Of a stretch of DNA of 64,000 nucleotides, positions 40,170-50,744 are shown piece by piece. The notes under the pieces are model-generated. The model saw only the letters and a list, made by a program, of their open reading frames with translations. It did not search any database and was not told the DNA's origin. A program made the translations under genes and the position numbers. Position 1 is the stretch's first letter; every line of letters starts with the position of its first letter. Origin of the DNA: Herbaspirillum rubrisubalbicans (GTDB lineage: Bacteria > Pseudomonadota > Gammaproteobacteria > Burkholderiales > Burkholderiaceae_D); NCBI RefSeq assembly GCF_003719195.1, contig NZ_CP024996.1:1488001-1552000 (forward strand). Direction: 5' to 3'.

Positions 40170-40655
40170 TCAATCCCGGAAGTTGTTGAACTCCAGCGGA
40201 ATATCCTTGATCTCCTTGCGCAGCAGCGCAATGGCCGCCTGCAGGTCATCGCGCTTGGCGCCGGTGATGCGCACGGCGTCGCCCTGGATGCTGGCTTGCA
40301 CCTTCATCTTGCTATCCTTGATGACGCGCACGATCTTCTTGGCATCATCACTCTCGATGCCATTCTTCACTTTGATCACCTGCTTGACCTTGTCGCCGCC
40401 GATCTTCTCGATCTTGCCTTCGTCCAGGAAGCGCACATCGACGTTGCGCTTGGTCATCTTGTTGGTCAGTACGTCGCGCACCTGGCTCAACTGGAAGTCC
40501 GAGTCGGCAAAGGCGGTCAACTCACGTTCCTTCTGCTCGACGCGGGCATCAGTGCCCTTGAAGTCAAAGCGGGTGGAGATTTCCTTGTTGGCCTGGTCCA
40601 CGGCGTTCTTGACTTCCACCAGGTTGGCTTCGCAGACGGTATCGAATGAGGGCAT
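40170..40655 (-). CDS. yajQ: YajQ family cyclic-di-GMP-binding protein (UPF0234)
   Basis: 161-aa nucleotide-binding protein with two ferredoxin-like (RRM-like) folds; members bind c-di-GMP and act with LysR-type regulators in some species. Recognised by the opening [34 protein letters not shown] and the end [12 protein letters not shown]. Stands alone, converging with aroG and diverging from murB. Confidence 0.95.
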   Translation of the reverse strand: MPSFDTVCEANLVEVKNAVDQANKEISTRFDFKGTDARVEQKERELTAFADSDFQLSQVRDVLTNKMTKRNVDVRFLDEGKIEKIGGDKVKQVIKVKNGIESDDAKKIVRVIKDSKMKVQASIQGDAVRITGAKRDDLQAAIALLRKEIKDIPLEFNNFRD

Positions 40656-40775
40656 GGCTTGTTCCTTATGTTCTTGCAGCCGGCGAAGGCCGGCGTCTGA
40701 GCCGTGATTTTAACGGAGTGGCGCGCCAGCCGCCATCGCCGGGCCGCTGACAGCGGATTTGCCGTGCGTGAGGGA

Positions 40776-40781
40776 TATAAT
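40776..40781 (+). promoter_or_regulatory. -10 element just upstream of murB
   Basis: Perfect TATAAT ends 9 bp before the murB ATG, so transcription would begin at or within a few bases of the start codon. No Shine-Dalgarno is visible between them, which suggests a leaderless message. Confidence 0.5.
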
Positions 40782-40790
40782 CCCAGCCCT

Positions 40791-41822
40791 ATGAGCACTT
40801 CTTCACTTCCCGTCCAGCACGACGTTTCCCTGCGTAGTCTCAATACCTTCGGTATCGAGGCCCATGCCCATGCCTACCTGCCCGTGGAGGGCGTCGAGTC
40901 CCTGCGCACGCTGCGCCAGGACGCCGCCCTGATGGCCCTGCCGCGCCTGGTGCTGGGTGGCGGCAGCAACCTGCTGCTGACACAAGACTTCAGCGGGCTG
41001 GTGCTGCATATGCAGGGCAGGGGCATAGAAATCACCGGCGAGGATGAAAACTTCACCTACGTGCGCGCCGCCGCCGGGGAGAACTGGCACGCTTTCGTCC
41101 AGTGGACGCTGCAACAGGGCCTGGGTGGACTGGAGAATCTTTCACTCATCCCCGGTAGCGTCGGTGCCGCGCCGATCCAGAACATCGGTGCCTACGGCAT
41201 CGAAATCAAGGACCGCTTCCATAGCCTGCGCGCCTTCGACCTGGTCAGCGGCGAACTGTTGACGCTGGAGCGCGATGCTTGCCTCTTCGGCTACCGCGAC
41301 AGCATCTTCAAGCATGAGCTGCGCGAGCGCGCCGTGGTGCTGGAGGTCAGCTTCGCCCTGCCCAAGCGCTGGCAAGCCAATGCCAACTACGCCGACGTTG
41401 CCCAGGCCTTGCAGGAGCGCGGCATCACCGAACCCGGCCCGCGTGACATCGCCGAAGCCGTCATCGCCATCCGCACCCGCAAGTTGCCCGATCCCGCCAA
41501 GATCGGCAACGCCGGCAGCTTCTTCAAGAACCCCATCGTACCGGCCCGCCTGCGCGATACCTTGCTGGCGCAATATGCCAACCTGGTCAGCTATCGCGTC
41601 GATGATGAGCATTACAAGCTGGCCGCCGGCTGGCTGATCGACCGTTGCGGCTGGAAGGGCAGGAACATGGGACGGGCAGGAGTATATGAACAACAGGCAC
41701 TGGTGCTGGTCAACCGGGGCGGTGCCACCGGGGCTGAGGTGGCCAGGCTGGCCCAGGCGATCCAGGAGGATGTGAAGGAAAAGTTCGGCGTGCAGTTGGA
41801 GCCGGAACCGGTCTTCATCTAG
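40791..41822 (+). CDS. murB: UDP-N-acetylenolpyruvoylglucosamine reductase
   Basis: FAD/NADPH enzyme of peptidoglycan precursor synthesis, reducing UDP-GlcNAc-enolpyruvate to UDP-MurNAc. Type I signatures: NTFGIEAHA, LVLGGGSNLLLT, SLIPGSVGAAPIQNIGAYG, YRDSIFK, GSFFKNP and the terminal FGVQLEPEPVFI. 343 aa, normal. Its downstream terminator has been split and duplicated by the adjacent insertion sequence. Confidence 0.97.
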   Translation: MSTSSLPVQHDVSLRSLNTFGIEAHAHAYLPVEGVESLRTLRQDAALMALPRLVLGGGSNLLLTQDFSGLVLHMQGRGIEITGEDENFTYVRAAAGENWHAFVQWTLQQGLGGLENLSLIPGSVGAAPIQNIGAYGIEIKDRFHSLRAFDLVSGELLTLERDACLFGYRDSIFKHELRERAVVLEVSFALPKRWQANANYADVAQALQERGITEPGPRDIAEAVIAIRTRKLPDPAKIGNAGSFFKNPIVPARLRDTLLAQYANLVSYRVDDEHYKLAAGWLIDRCGWKGRNMGRAGVYEQQALVLVNRGGATGAEVARLAQAIQEDVKEKFGVQLEPEPVFI

Positions 41823-41849
41823 GCAGGCTCAAACGTGAAGACGTAAAAA

Positions 41850-41877
41850 AGCCGTCCAGTATCGCTACTGGACGGCT
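41850..41877. repeat. Left copy of a 28-bp target duplication that is a terminator hairpin
   Basis: The 28 bases form a hairpin with 12-bp arms (AGCCGTCCAGTA/TACTGGACGGCT) around TCGC, preceded by AAAAA. The same 28 bases recur at 43444-43471 on the other side of the insertion sequence. The left copy keeps the A-tract side, so it still looks like a terminator for minus-strand transcription. Confidence 0.85.
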
Positions 41878-43443
41878 CAGATTGATGACAAAGCCTTGGC
41901 GAAAGCCAAGGCTTTGTTGTTTAATCGGTCATGCTCAAAAAACCGACAGCCGCCCAGCACGAGTTAGAGATGGTGACCATCGAGATGCTCGTGCCCAAGG
42001 ACCACCTGCTGCGCAAGATCGACGCGGCGGTGGATTTCGAGTTCATCCGAGAGAAGGTGGCGCATCTGTATTGCGCCGACAATGGCCGCCCGGCACTGGA
42101 CCCGGTGGTACTCTTCAAGCTCTTGTTCATCGGTTACCTCTTCGGTATCCGCAGCGAGCGCCAGCTCATCCGCGAGGTCCAGGTCAATGTGGCCTATCGC
42201 TGGTTTGCCGGATTCCGTCTGACCGACAAGGTACCGGACTCATCCACCTTCTCCCAGAACCGGCGCCGCCGCTTCATTGATACCACCGTCTATCAAGAGA
42301 TCTTCGACGAGATCGTGCGCCAGGCCATTGGACGCGGCATGGTCGATGGCCGTGTGCTCTACAGCGACAGCACCCACCTCAAGGCCAACGCCAACAAGAA
42401 CAAGTTCGACTACGTTCAAGTTACCCAGACCCCCTCGGCCTATCTGGCCGAACTGGATGCCGCTGTGGATATCGACCGTGCCGAGCATGGCAAGAAACCG
42501 CTCAAGCGTGACGACGATGATGAGCCGCCCACCAAAGAGATCAAGGTCAGTCGCACCGATCCCGAGAGCGGCTACATGGTGCGCGACGACAAGCCCAAGG
42601 GCTTCTTCTACCTGGATCACCGCACCGTCGATGCCAAGCATTCCATCATTACCGATACCCATGTCACGCCCGCCTCAGTCCATGACAGTCAGCCTTATCT
42701 GGCACGCCTGGATCGTCAGCGCCAGACGTTCGGATTTGATGTACAGGCCGTTGGCCTGGATGCGGGCTACTTCACACCGGCCGTCTGCCAGGGACTGGAG
42801 AATCGCGAGATCAGCGGCGTGATGGGCTACCGCACACCCAACCACAAGCCGGGGACATTCTTTAAACGGGCGTATGAGTACGATGCCTACCGTGACGAAT
42901 ACATCTGCCCGCAGGGTCAACCCTTGCGCTACAGCACGACCAATCGACTCGGGTATCGGGAATACAAATCCAACCCTGAGCAATGCCGAGGCTGCAAGGT
43001 ACGCGAGCAATGCACCAATAGCGCCAATGCGGTCAAGGTGGTGACGCGCCATGTGTGGGAGCGTTCCAAGGAGAAGGTGGATGATCGGCGTCGTACCGAA
43101 TGGGGCAAGCGCATCTATGCCCGACGCAAGGAAACGGTAGAACGCAGCTTCGCCGACGCCAAGCAATTGCACGGACATCGTTATGCCCGTATGCGGGGAT
43201 TGCGCAAGGTCGCCGAGCAGTGCTTGTTGGCGGCGGCGGCCCAGAACATGAAGAAGATTGCCCTGTTGGTGGCGCGCTTGCGCGCGCTTTTACACGGTTT
43301 GAGCGCCTCTGCCAGCGTACAAAAGTGGCTACAGCGAAAAATGCGCGCCTTGCTTGGCTTCTGCGCCATCGACCATCTGCAAATTACCTGCGCCTGAAAA
43401 ACAAAACCCCGTGTTCGAAAACACGGGGTTCGTCATCAACCTG
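41878..43443 (+). mobile_element. Complete IS1182-type insertion sequence
   Basis: 1566-bp element with 12-bp imperfect terminal repeats CAGATTGATGAC / CAGGTTGATGAC (one mismatch) and one transposase gene. Just inside each end lies a strong hairpin: 41889-41916 (12-bp stem, GAAA loop) and 43405-43430 (11-bp stem, CGAA loop), probably blocking read-in transcription. It is flanked by a 28-bp palindromic direct repeat. Long target duplications and palindromic targets fit the IS1182 family as I know it. Confidence 0.88.
41931..43397 (+). CDS. IS1182-family DDE transposase
   Basis: 488-aa transposase, apparently intact. N-terminal DUF772 domain (DHLLRKIDAAVDFEFIRE, RPALDPVVLFKLLFIGYLFG), then the catalytic DDE core with D in RVLYSDSTHLKANANK, D in AVGLDAGYFTPAV and E in KETVERSFADAKQLHGHRYA. 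A Cys cluster (CRGCKVREQC) precedes the last acidic residue, as in other IS1182/IS5-related transposases. The start lies just after the inward terminator hairpin; no Shine-Dalgarno is visible, which should keep expression low. Confidence 0.92.
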   Translation: MLKKPTAAQHELEMVTIEMLVPKDHLLRKIDAAVDFEFIREKVAHLYCADNGRPALDPVVLFKLLFIGYLFGIRSERQLIREVQVNVAYRWFAGFRLTDKVPDSSTFSQNRRRRFIDTTVYQEIFDEIVRQAIGRGMVDGRVLYSDSTHLKANANKNKFDYVQVTQTPSAYLAELDAAVDIDRAEHGKKPLKRDDDDEPPTKEIKVSRTDPESGYMVRDDKPKGFFYLDHRTVDAKHSIITDTHVTPASVHDSQPYLARLDRQRQTFGFDVQAVGLDAGYFTPAVCQGLENREISGVMGYRTPNHKPGTFFKRAYEYDAYRDEYICPQGQPLRYSTTNRLGYREYKSNPEQCRGCKVREQCTNSANAVKVVTRHVWERSKEKVDDRRRTEWGKRIYARRKETVERSFADAKQLHGHRYARMRGLRKVAEQCLLAAAAQNMKKIALLVARLRALLHGLSASASVQKWLQRKMRALLGFCAIDHLQITCA

Positions 43444-43471
43444 AGCCGTCCAGTATCGCTACTGGACGGCT
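43444..43471. repeat. Right copy of the duplicated terminator hairpin
   Basis: Identical to 41850-41877. This copy is followed by TTTTTT, so it is a working plus-strand terminator; together the two copies probably restore what was one bidirectional terminator between murB and ppnP. Confidence 0.85.
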
Positions 43472-43493
43472 TTTTTGTTGAAACTCGGTCAGA

Positions 43494-43808
43494 TCAGCCG
43501 AAATGGCAGACGTAATCCAGGGTCTCGGTGACTTCGATATCGAAGCTCGAATTGCCCGGCACGCTGAAGGTGGTGCCTGCAGCATAGGTGTTCCAGGCTT
43601 CTTCACCCTGCAGACGCACGCGGCAGCTGCCACCGTTGATTTCCATGATTTCCGGCGCGCCGGTATTGAAGGTCAGGCTGGCGGGCAGGATCACGCCCAG
43701 GGTCTTCTTGCTGCCATCGGCCAGCAGCACGGTGTGCGAGACACACTTGCCGTCGAAGTAGACGTTGCCCTTTTTCAGGACGGTGACGTTGTCGAATTGA
43801 GTGCTCAT
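43494..43808 (-). CDS. ppnP: Pyrimidine/purine nucleoside phosphorylase (DUF1255)
   Basis: Small cupin-fold phosphorylase (YaiE/PpnP) of 104 aa that splits nucleosides with phosphate. Recognised by [46 protein letters not shown] and [16 protein letters not shown]. Stands 42 bp downstream of argG on the same strand. Confidence 0.94.
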   Translation of the reverse strand: MSTQFDNVTVLKKGNVYFDGKCVSHTVLLADGSKKTLGVILPASLTFNTGAPEIMEINGGSCRVRLQGEEAWNTYAAGTTFSVPGNSSFDIEVTETLDYVCHFG

Positions 43809-43850
43809 CGAATCGCTTCCATTAAACGGTAAAGGTGAATCCAGCGGGAA

Positions 43851-45254
<1,404 letters not shown>

Positions 45255-46169
45255 TTACTCGAAGCGGCCGTGCACCAGGTATTCGAGCAGGGCCTTCTGC
45301 ACGTGCAGGCGGTTTTCCGCTTCTTCCCACACCACCGATTGCGGGCCATCGATCACCTCGGCGGCCACTTCCTCGCCGCGGTGCGCGGGCAGGCAGTGCA
45401 TGAAGAGCGCATCTTTCTTGGCGCGTGCCATCTTGGCCTGGTCCACGATCCAGCCATCGAAGGCCTTCAGGCGGGCATTGTTCTCGGCCTCGTAGCCCAT
45501 GCTGGTCCACACGTCGGTGGTGACCAGATCGGCATCCTGGCAGGCATCGGCCGGATCGGCGAAGAAGGTGTAGTGCTGGTTGCCCGGCGAGACTTGCGCT
45601 GGATCGATGTCGTAGCCCTTGGGCGTAGAGACGTTGACATGGAAGCCGAATACCTCGGCCGCCTGCAGCCACGAGTAGAGCATGTTGTTGGCGTCACCGA
45701 CCCAGGCCACGATCTTGCCCTGGATGCTGCCGCGATGTTCGATGTAGGTGAACACATCGGCCAGCACCTGGCAGGGGTGCTGCTCGTTGGTGAGACCGTT
45801 GATGACCGGCACGCGCGAATGCTTGGCAAAGCGCTCGATGATCTCCTGGCCATAGGTGCGGATCATGATGACGTCGCACATGCGTGACATCACCTGCGCC
45901 GCATCTTCCACCGGTTCGCCGCGGCCAAGCTGGCTGTCGCGGGTGTTGAGGTAGATCGCCGCACCGCCCATCTGGTGCATGCCGGCCTCGAAGGAGAGGC
46001 GGGTGCGGGTCGAGTTCTTTTCGAACACCATCACCAGGGTACGATCGGCCAGCGTGTGATGGGGCTCGTAATTCTTGAACTTACGTTTGATCACACGGGA
46101 ACGTTCGATCACGTACTCGTATTCATCAAGCGTAAAGTCGGAAAACTGAAGGTAGTGTTTGATTGCCAT
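45255..46169 (-). CDS. argF: Ornithine carbamoyltransferase
   Basis: Makes citrulline from ornithine and carbamoyl phosphate. Carbamoyl-phosphate binding motif KNSTRTRLSFE, HPCQVLAD, and ornithine-loop FMHCLPAHRGEE are all present. 304 aa. The ATG at 46169 has no Shine-Dalgarno; a terminator-like hairpin with its T-tract lies immediately upstream. Confidence 0.97.
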   Translation of the reverse strand: MAIKHYLQFSDFTLDEYEYVIERSRVIKRKFKNYEPHHTLADRTLVMVFEKNSTRTRLSFEAGMHQMGGAAIYLNTRDSQLGRGEPVEDAAQVMSRMCDVIMIRTYGQEIIERFAKHSRVPVINGLTNEQHPCQVLADVFTYIEHRGSIQGKIVAWVGDANNMLYSWLQAAEVFGFHVNVSTPKGYDIDPAQVSPGNQHYTFFADPADACQDADLVTTDVWTSMGYEAENNARLKAFDGWIVDQAKMARAKKDALFMHCLPAHRGEEVAAEVIDGPQSVVWEEAENRLHVQKALLEYLVHGRFE

Positions 46170-46171
46170 AA

Positions 46172-46205
46172 ATAAAAACGGCGGCCAGTGTGGCGCCTGC
46201 CGCCG
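46172..46205 (-). terminator. Terminator-like hairpin directly before argF
   Basis: CGGCGGC (46179-46185) pairs with GCCGCCG (46199-46205); on the minus strand it is followed by TTTTTATTT and then the argF ATG. It lies downstream of the candidate argF -10, so it is either an attenuator or the terminator of the upstream rsgA transcript. Confidence 0.6.
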
Positions 46206-46216
46206 ATAGTCGTTAA

Positions 46217-46230
46217 CTCCTTAGATTATA
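46217..46230 (-). promoter_or_regulatory. -10 element and orphan AAGGAG upstream of argF
   Basis: TATAAT (minus strand, 46225-46230) is followed two bases later by AAGGAG (46217-46222). The AAGGAG is about 50 bases from the argF ATG and no start codon follows it at normal spacing. Confidence 0.45.
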
Positions 46231-46388
46231 AGGGATTCGGCTTAAAAAGATACCCGCAGCACTTGCTGCAAAGAAACTGTGGCTGGCGGCCAGTGTGGGC
46301 GTGATCTATGCCAGCGCCACCGGCATTTCCCAGATCGTGCCAGGAGCTGGTGTGGACCGCAGCCTACAAGTTCTAAGGCAGGGCAGGA

Positions 46389-47336
46389 TCAGTACAAGGT
46401 CTGCGCAGACTCATGCACCAGTTGCGCATACAACTGGTGCCGCAGAGCAGCGATCTGGCCCGCCTGCACCGCTTCCAGCACCGCGCAGCCGGGTTCGTTG
46501 AGATGGTGGCAGTTGTAGAAGCGGCATTTGCCGAGATACGGAGCAAAGTCGCGGAAGGCGCGTTCTAGCATCCCTTCGGAGAGCTGGTAAAGGCCGAACT
46601 CCTGGAAGCCCGGTGAATCGATGATGCTGGCTTCCTGCTCCATCTGGTACAGCCGGGTGAAGGTGGTGGTGTGCTTGCCGGTATCGAGCGCGGCTGAAAT
46701 CTCGCGGGTGGCGATGTCGGCGTCCGGCACGATCAGGTTGATGATGGACGACTTGCCCATGCCCGACTGGCCGATCAGGATGGTGCTTTTGCCAGCCAGC
46801 AGCGGAATGAAAGCGGCGCGCGTTTCGTCCGGCTGGGCCTTGGCCGAGACTTCATGCACCGGATAGCCCAGGCGCGCATAGACCTGCAGGCGCTCGCGCG
46901 TCTTCGGCAGGGCGTCGCTGATGTCGGTCTTGTTGAGGATCAGGTGCGCCGCCACGCCGGCCGACTCGGCCGCCACCAACGAGCGCGAGACCAGGTCGTC
47001 CGAAAAGCTCGGTTCGGTGGCCACCACGATGAAGAGTTGGTCCACATTGGCCGCCAGCAACTTGGACTTGTACTGGTCGGAGCGATACAGCAGGGTCTTG
47101 CGCTCATCGATGGCTTCGATCACGCCCTGGTCGGCCGAGGTGCGCGCCAGGCGGATACGGTCGCCCACGGCGACGTCGCTCTTCTTGCCACGGGTGACGC
47201 AATTCAATTTTTGTTCACCTGCCTGCACCAGGTAGTGACGCCCGTGGGCGGCAATGACCAGCCCCTGTTCCAGCTCGGCCCGGCCTTCGGCCGATCCCGC
47301 CCGTGCGCCGCGCGCGCCTTGCTTGCGGACTCCCAT
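46389..47336 (-). CDS. rsgA: Ribosome small subunit-dependent GTPase A
   Basis: Circularly permuted GTPase that assists late 30S maturation. OB-fold N-terminus, then G4 [11 protein letters not shown]1 [14 protein letters not shown]3 DSPGFQEFG and a C-terminal zinc knuckle [14 protein letters not shown]. 315 aa. Its ATG shares one base with the stop of the upstream pterin dehydratase gene (TGATG). Confidence 0.96.
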   Translation of the reverse strand: MGVRKQGARGARAGSAEGRAELEQGLVIAAHGRHYLVQAGEQKLNCVTRGKKSDVAVGDRIRLARTSADQGVIEAIDERKTLLYRSDQYKSKLLAANVDQLFIVVATEPSFSDDLVSRSLVAAESAGVAAHLILNKTDISDALPKTRERLQVYARLGYPVHEVSAKAQPDETRAAFIPLLAGKSTILIGQSGMGKSSIINLIVPDADIATREISAALDTGKHTTTFTRLYQMEQEASIIDSPGFQEFGLYQLSEGMLERAFRDFAPYLGKCRFYNCHHLNEPGCAVLEAVQAGQIAALRHQLYAQLVHESAQTLY

Positions 47337-47692
47337 CAGGCGTTGGCGCGCTGGGCGAAGAGAGCGTCGACCTTGGCCGCGCAGATGAAGTCGTTGGCCG
47401 AGAGACCGCCCCGGCCTGCATTGACGCTATGGGTATCGAACTTCACCTGACAACGGTTATAGGTGACCACCAGTTCCGGGTGATGATCTTCGGCGTGGAT
47501 GATCCAGGCCATCGCGTTGACGAAGGCCAGGGTCTGGTAATAGTTGCTGAAGGCAAACGTGCGTGCCAGCTTGCCGTCGTCGATCTTCCAGTCGGGCAGG
47601 GCGGCCAGATGGCTGGCGATGGCGGCGTCATCGAGGGCCTCGATGGGCTGGATGCAGCGGGCAGCGGCGAGGGTGCTTGCGGTGATGCTCAT
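47336..47692 (-). CDS. 4a-hydroxytetrahydrobiopterin dehydratase (pterin-4a-carbinolamine dehydratase)
   Basis: 118-aa PCD/DCoH protein that recycles the pterin carbinolamine formed by aromatic hydroxylases. The active-site segment [21 protein letters not shown] is intact, with the paired histidines. Start MSITAST (47692) follows AGGAG. In many betaproteobacteria this gene lies between an M48 protease and rsgA, as here, rather than next to phenylalanine hydroxylase. Confidence 0.93.
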   Translation of the reverse strand: MSITASTLAAARCIQPIEALDDAAIASHLAALPDWKIDDGKLARTFAFSNYYQTLAFVNAMAWIIHAEDHHPELVVTYNRCQVKFDTHSVNAGRGGLSANDFICAAKVDALFAQRANA

Positions 47693-47753
47693 GGGGTTCT
47701 CCTGGGCGGGATAGTTCATCTATCCCTGCCTGAATGTGAATGCGATGTAAAAA

Positions 47754-49052
47754 TCAGTGGCTGCCGGCGGCGGGCGCGACCGGCCTGGCCGCCATCGCCT
47801 CATGCAGATGCTGGATGCGCAGCGACGCCGGCGGGTGCGAGTCGTAGAAGGCCGAGTGCAGCGGATCGGGCGTGAGCGTGGAGGCATTGTCTTCGTACAG
47901 CTTGACCAGCGCCGACACCAGGTCCTGCGCATGGGTATGCTGGGCGGCAAAGGCATCGGCCTCGAACTCGTGCTTGCGCGACGACAGCGAAGACAGCGGC
48001 GAGAGCAGGAAGGTGAAGATCGGCAGCACCAGCATGAACAGGATCAGCGCCATTGCATTGTTACTGCCCATGAGCAGGGGTTCCACCCCCAGCCCGGTAT
48101 AGAACCAGGCCTGGCCCTTGAGGTAGCCCAGCAAGGCCAGGAAGGCCAGCGACAGCGAGAACATCACCACCACCCGCTTGAGGATGTGCTTGAGCTTGAA
48201 GTGGCCCAGTTCATGGGCCAGCACGGCTTCGATCTCCTGCGGCGCCAGGCGCGCCAGCAGGGTATCGAAGAAGACGATGCGCTTGCCCGAACCAAAGCCG
48301 GAGAAATAGGCATTGCCATGCGCGCTGCGCTTGGAGCCATCCATCACGAACAGACCTTTGGAAGCGAAACCGACGCGCTGCATCAGGCCCTCGATACGGC
48401 TGCGCAGGCTGTCGTCCTCCAGCGCGGTGAACTTGTTGAAGAGCGGCGCGATGAAACTGGGATAGATCACCAGCATGAGCAACTGGAAGGCGCACAGCAC
48501 GATCCAGGTATAGAGCCACCAGAGCGCCCCGGTTTTTTCCATCAGGGTCAGCACCACCCACAGCAGCGGCAGGCCGATCACGGCGCCCAGCAGGGTTTGC
48601 TTGGCCATGTCGCTGAAGAACAGTGCGCGGCTCATCTTGTTGAAGCCGAAACCGGCTTCCAGCTTGAACTGGCGGTAGTAGTCCAAGGGCAGATCGACCG
48701 CCCCCGAGATGATCCCAAAGCCGGCCACCAGTGCGATCTGGTAGATCATGCCGGGCCCGCCGGTCCAGCCCAGCAGCAGACTGGAGAGCGCTTGCAGGCC
48801 GCCCAGCAGGGTAAAGCCGATCAGCACCGCCGCATTGATCGCCAGCGTCACCAGGCCGAACTTGGTGCGCGCCACCGTATAGTCGGCCGCTTTCTGGTGG
48901 GCCGACAGCGGGATCTTCTCGGCGAACTCGGCCGGGACCGCAGCGCGATGGGCGATGACATGGCGGATGTGGCGCGAGGCCAGCCAGAAGCGCACTCCCA
49001 GGCTGATGGCCAGGAACACGACGAACAAAACCGAAAACGAAAGTGAAGACAT
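47754..49052 (-). CDS. M48 family membrane metalloprotease (Ste24/CAAX prenyl protease 1-like)
   Basis: Integral membrane zinc protease of 432 aa with several membrane helices and an N-terminal DUF-type CAAX protease extension. Catalytic HExxH is VLAHELGHFKLKH and the third ligand lies in HEFEADAFAAQ; GNAYFSGFGSGKRIVFFDT precedes the active helix. Start MSSLSFS at 49052 follows AGGGAAAG. Likely role is membrane protein quality control; bacteria lack CAAX prenylation. Confidence 0.92.
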   Translation of the reverse strand: MSSLSFSVLFVVFLAISLGVRFWLASRHIRHVIAHRAAVPAEFAEKIPLSAHQKAADYTVARTKFGLVTLAINAAVLIGFTLLGGLQALSSLLLGWTGGPGMIYQIALVAGFGIISGAVDLPLDYYRQFKLEAGFGFNKMSRALFFSDMAKQTLLGAVIGLPLLWVVLTLMEKTGALWWLYTWIVLCAFQLLMLVIYPSFIAPLFNKFTALEDDSLRSRIEGLMQRVGFASKGLFVMDGSKRSAHGNAYFSGFGSGKRIVFFDTLLARLAPQEIEAVLAHELGHFKLKHILKRVVVMFSLSLAFLALLGYLKGQAWFYTGLGVEPLLMGSNNAMALILFMLVLPIFTFLLSPLSSLSSRKHEFEADAFAAQHTHAQDLVSALVKLYEDNASTLTPDPLHSAFYDSHPPASLRIQHLHEAMAARPVAPAAGSH

Positions 49053-49225
49053 GCTTTCCCTGTGCGAAAATGGCGAACGTTCATGGCTCAAGTCCTCTAC
49101 CGCCCGCTCGGGCGCCGCTGGCAGGACTGAACGCCTTGCCGCCCGGCGTCCGCCAGGCGAGAACCCAGCAATGGAACCATGCAGAAGATGGGGAGCATTC
49201 CCCATCCCGTCAATAAGGAAGAATT

Positions 49226-49795
49226 ATGTCACAAGCCCCCGCCGCGCCTGTCCGCCCCAATGAAATGAACCTGGTCTGGGTCGATATGGAAATGACCGGC
49301 CTGGACCCGGACAAGGACCGCATCATCGAAGTTGCCGTGGTGGTTACCGATGCTGAACTCAATGTGCTGGGCGAAGGCCCGGTGCTGGCCATCCACCAGT
49401 CCGATGAACTGCTGGACGGCATGGATGCCTGGAACAAGGGCACCCACGGCCGTTCCGGCCTGATCGATCGGGTCAAGGCCTCGACCGTCACCGAAGCCGA
49501 TGCCGAACAGCAGATCATCGCCTTCCTGAAGCAATACGTCCCAGCCGGCAAATCGCCCATGTGCGGCAATTCCATCTGTCAGGACCGCCGCTTCATGGTG
49601 CGCGGGATGCCCAAGCTGGAAGAATTCTTCCACTATCGCAATCTGGATGTGTCCACCCTCAAGGAGCTGTGCAAGCGCTGGAAGCCGGAAATCGCCACCG
49701 GTTTCAAGAAGCGCCAGATGCACACGGCCCTGGCCGATATCCTGGAATCGATCGAAGAGCTGAAGTACTACCGCGAGCACTTCATCAAGGAGTAA
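49226..49795 (+). CDS. orn: Oligoribonuclease
   Basis: DEDDh 3'-5' exonuclease that degrades di- to penta-ribonucleotides including pGpG from c-di-GMP turnover. First acidic pair in [28 protein letters not shown] and the closing [15 protein letters not shown] carry the DEDDh residues. 189 aa; AAGGAAG precedes the ATG. Diverges from the M48 protease gene. Confidence 0.97.
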   Translation: MSQAPAAPVRPNEMNLVWVDMEMTGLDPDKDRIIEVAVVVTDAELNVLGEGPVLAIHQSDELLDGMDAWNKGTHGRSGLIDRVKASTVTEADAEQQIIAFLKQYVPAGKSPMCGNSICQDRRFMVRGMPKLEEFFHYRNLDVSTLKELCKRWKPEIATGFKKRQMHTALADILESIEELKYYREHFIKE

Positions 49796-49855
49796 GGCTC
49801 TTCAGGGTTGGCTCATACCGGGCTGGCTGTGGGTAAAACCAGCCCGATATGAAAG

Positions 49856-49889
49856 AAAAAGGCGCGCCCGGCAACTGGCGCGCCTTTTT
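49856..49889. terminator. Bidirectional terminator between orn and the YecA-like gene
   Basis: GGCGCGCC (49861-49868) pairs with GGCGCGCC (49877-49884), flanked by A5 and T5. A second hairpin, CGGGCTGG/CCAGCCCG (49819-49826 with 49839-49846), lies just before it. Confidence 0.88.
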
Positions 49890-49905
49890 CATGGTGCCTG
49901 GTGAA

Positions 49906-50628
49906 TTATTCTTCCGAGTTGCCCGACTCGGAAGAGTCGGCAGAGTCGGCGCCACAGCACTTCTTGTATTTCTTGCCACTGCCGCAAGGGCAGGGATCGT
50001 TGCGCCCGGTCTTGGGCGCATCGCGCTGCACCTGTTCCACCGCCGACTTGCGCTTGGGCGCCCAGTAGCGGTGGATGTGCGGGATGGCGGCTTCGATCTC
50101 GATGGCCAGCTTGTGGGTCTTGATGGGGTCATCGATGAGCTTGGTTTCTTCCTCTTCCAGCTCGTCCGAACCCAGCAGGTAGATCGGGCGCATCAGCGGC
50201 GCCAGGTTTGAGTGGAAGATTTCATCCCACTGCGCCGCGCGCAGCTGGATGCCTTCCCAGAAGCCCCAGGCCCAGGCCTCGGCATCCAGCAGGGGCTTGC
50301 CTTCGTGCTCGCGCTCGCAGAACAGCGGTTCATATTCCTTGGGTGCAACTTCGAAGGTGATGGCGATTTCATTCATGCTGCGCGCGATCAAGCTGGTGAT
50401 GCGCTCGGCTTCCTTGCCGTTCTTGAACTTGGGCGTATCTTCGGGGCGGCTGCCCCAGACCCGCGGCAGCCATTCGGCCATCAGCACTTCCTGCGGACCG
50501 ATGGCCAGGGCCGTCAGGTAGCCGTGCAGGGTGTCCATGGTCATCACATCGTCGGCGCAGCGATCGGAGAGGAGAAAATCGTCGAGTTCGTCGAACTCGG
50601 CGTCGGAAAGGGGCTGGTCGAGATGCAT
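49906..50628 (-). CDS. YecA/YgfB family protein with SEC-C metal-binding motif
   Basis: UPF0149-type protein of 240 aa: N-terminal YgfB/YecA domain ([32 protein letters not shown]) and a C-terminal SecA-like zinc knuckle [17 protein letters not shown], then an acidic Ser/Glu tail. Such proteins bind ribosomes or SecA-related targets in some species; the role here is unknown. Confidence 0.9.
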   Translation of the reverse strand: MHLDQPLSDAEFDELDDFLLSDRCADDVMTMDTLHGYLTALAIGPQEVLMAEWLPRVWGSRPEDTPKFKNGKEAERITSLIARSMNEIAITFEVAPKEYEPLFCEREHEGKPLLDAEAWAWGFWEGIQLRAAQWDEIFHSNLAPLMRPIYLLGSDELEEEETKLIDDPIKTHKLAIEIEAAIPHIHRYWAPKRKSAVEQVQRDAPKTGRNDPCPCGSGKKYKKCCGADSADSSESGNSEE

Positions 50629-50744
50629 GATGGTTCCAATGACAGATACTAAAGGCGAGAGTGTAAAGGCATTGCGCCGGGGGCGCGAGTGTTGTCGGGC
50701 CTGGCGCTGCCATCTGAGCGACAGTACGACAGTACAATACGTGA

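Larger units (their letters stand above)
46170..46388. other. argF leader and rsgA-argF spacer
   Basis: 219 bp between rsgA and argF. The part nearest argF holds the hairpin and -10 listed separately. On the plus strand 46230-46380 an open frame without a good start encodes a short hydrophobic stretch (KLWLAASVGVIYASATG); I see no homology and do not call it a gene. GGCGGCCAGTGTGG occurs twice (46180-46193 and 46285-46298). Confidence 0.4.

Noticed and set aside
46180..46298. 14-bp direct repeat GGCGGCCAGTGTGG
   Set aside because: The two copies are in unrelated contexts (hairpin arm and spacer), and such GC-rich 14-mers can recur by chance.
46230..46501. Short plus-strand frame with hydrophobic KLWLAASVGVIYASATG
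   Set aside because: No start with ribosome-binding site, no recognised homologue, and it runs into the antisense of rsgA.
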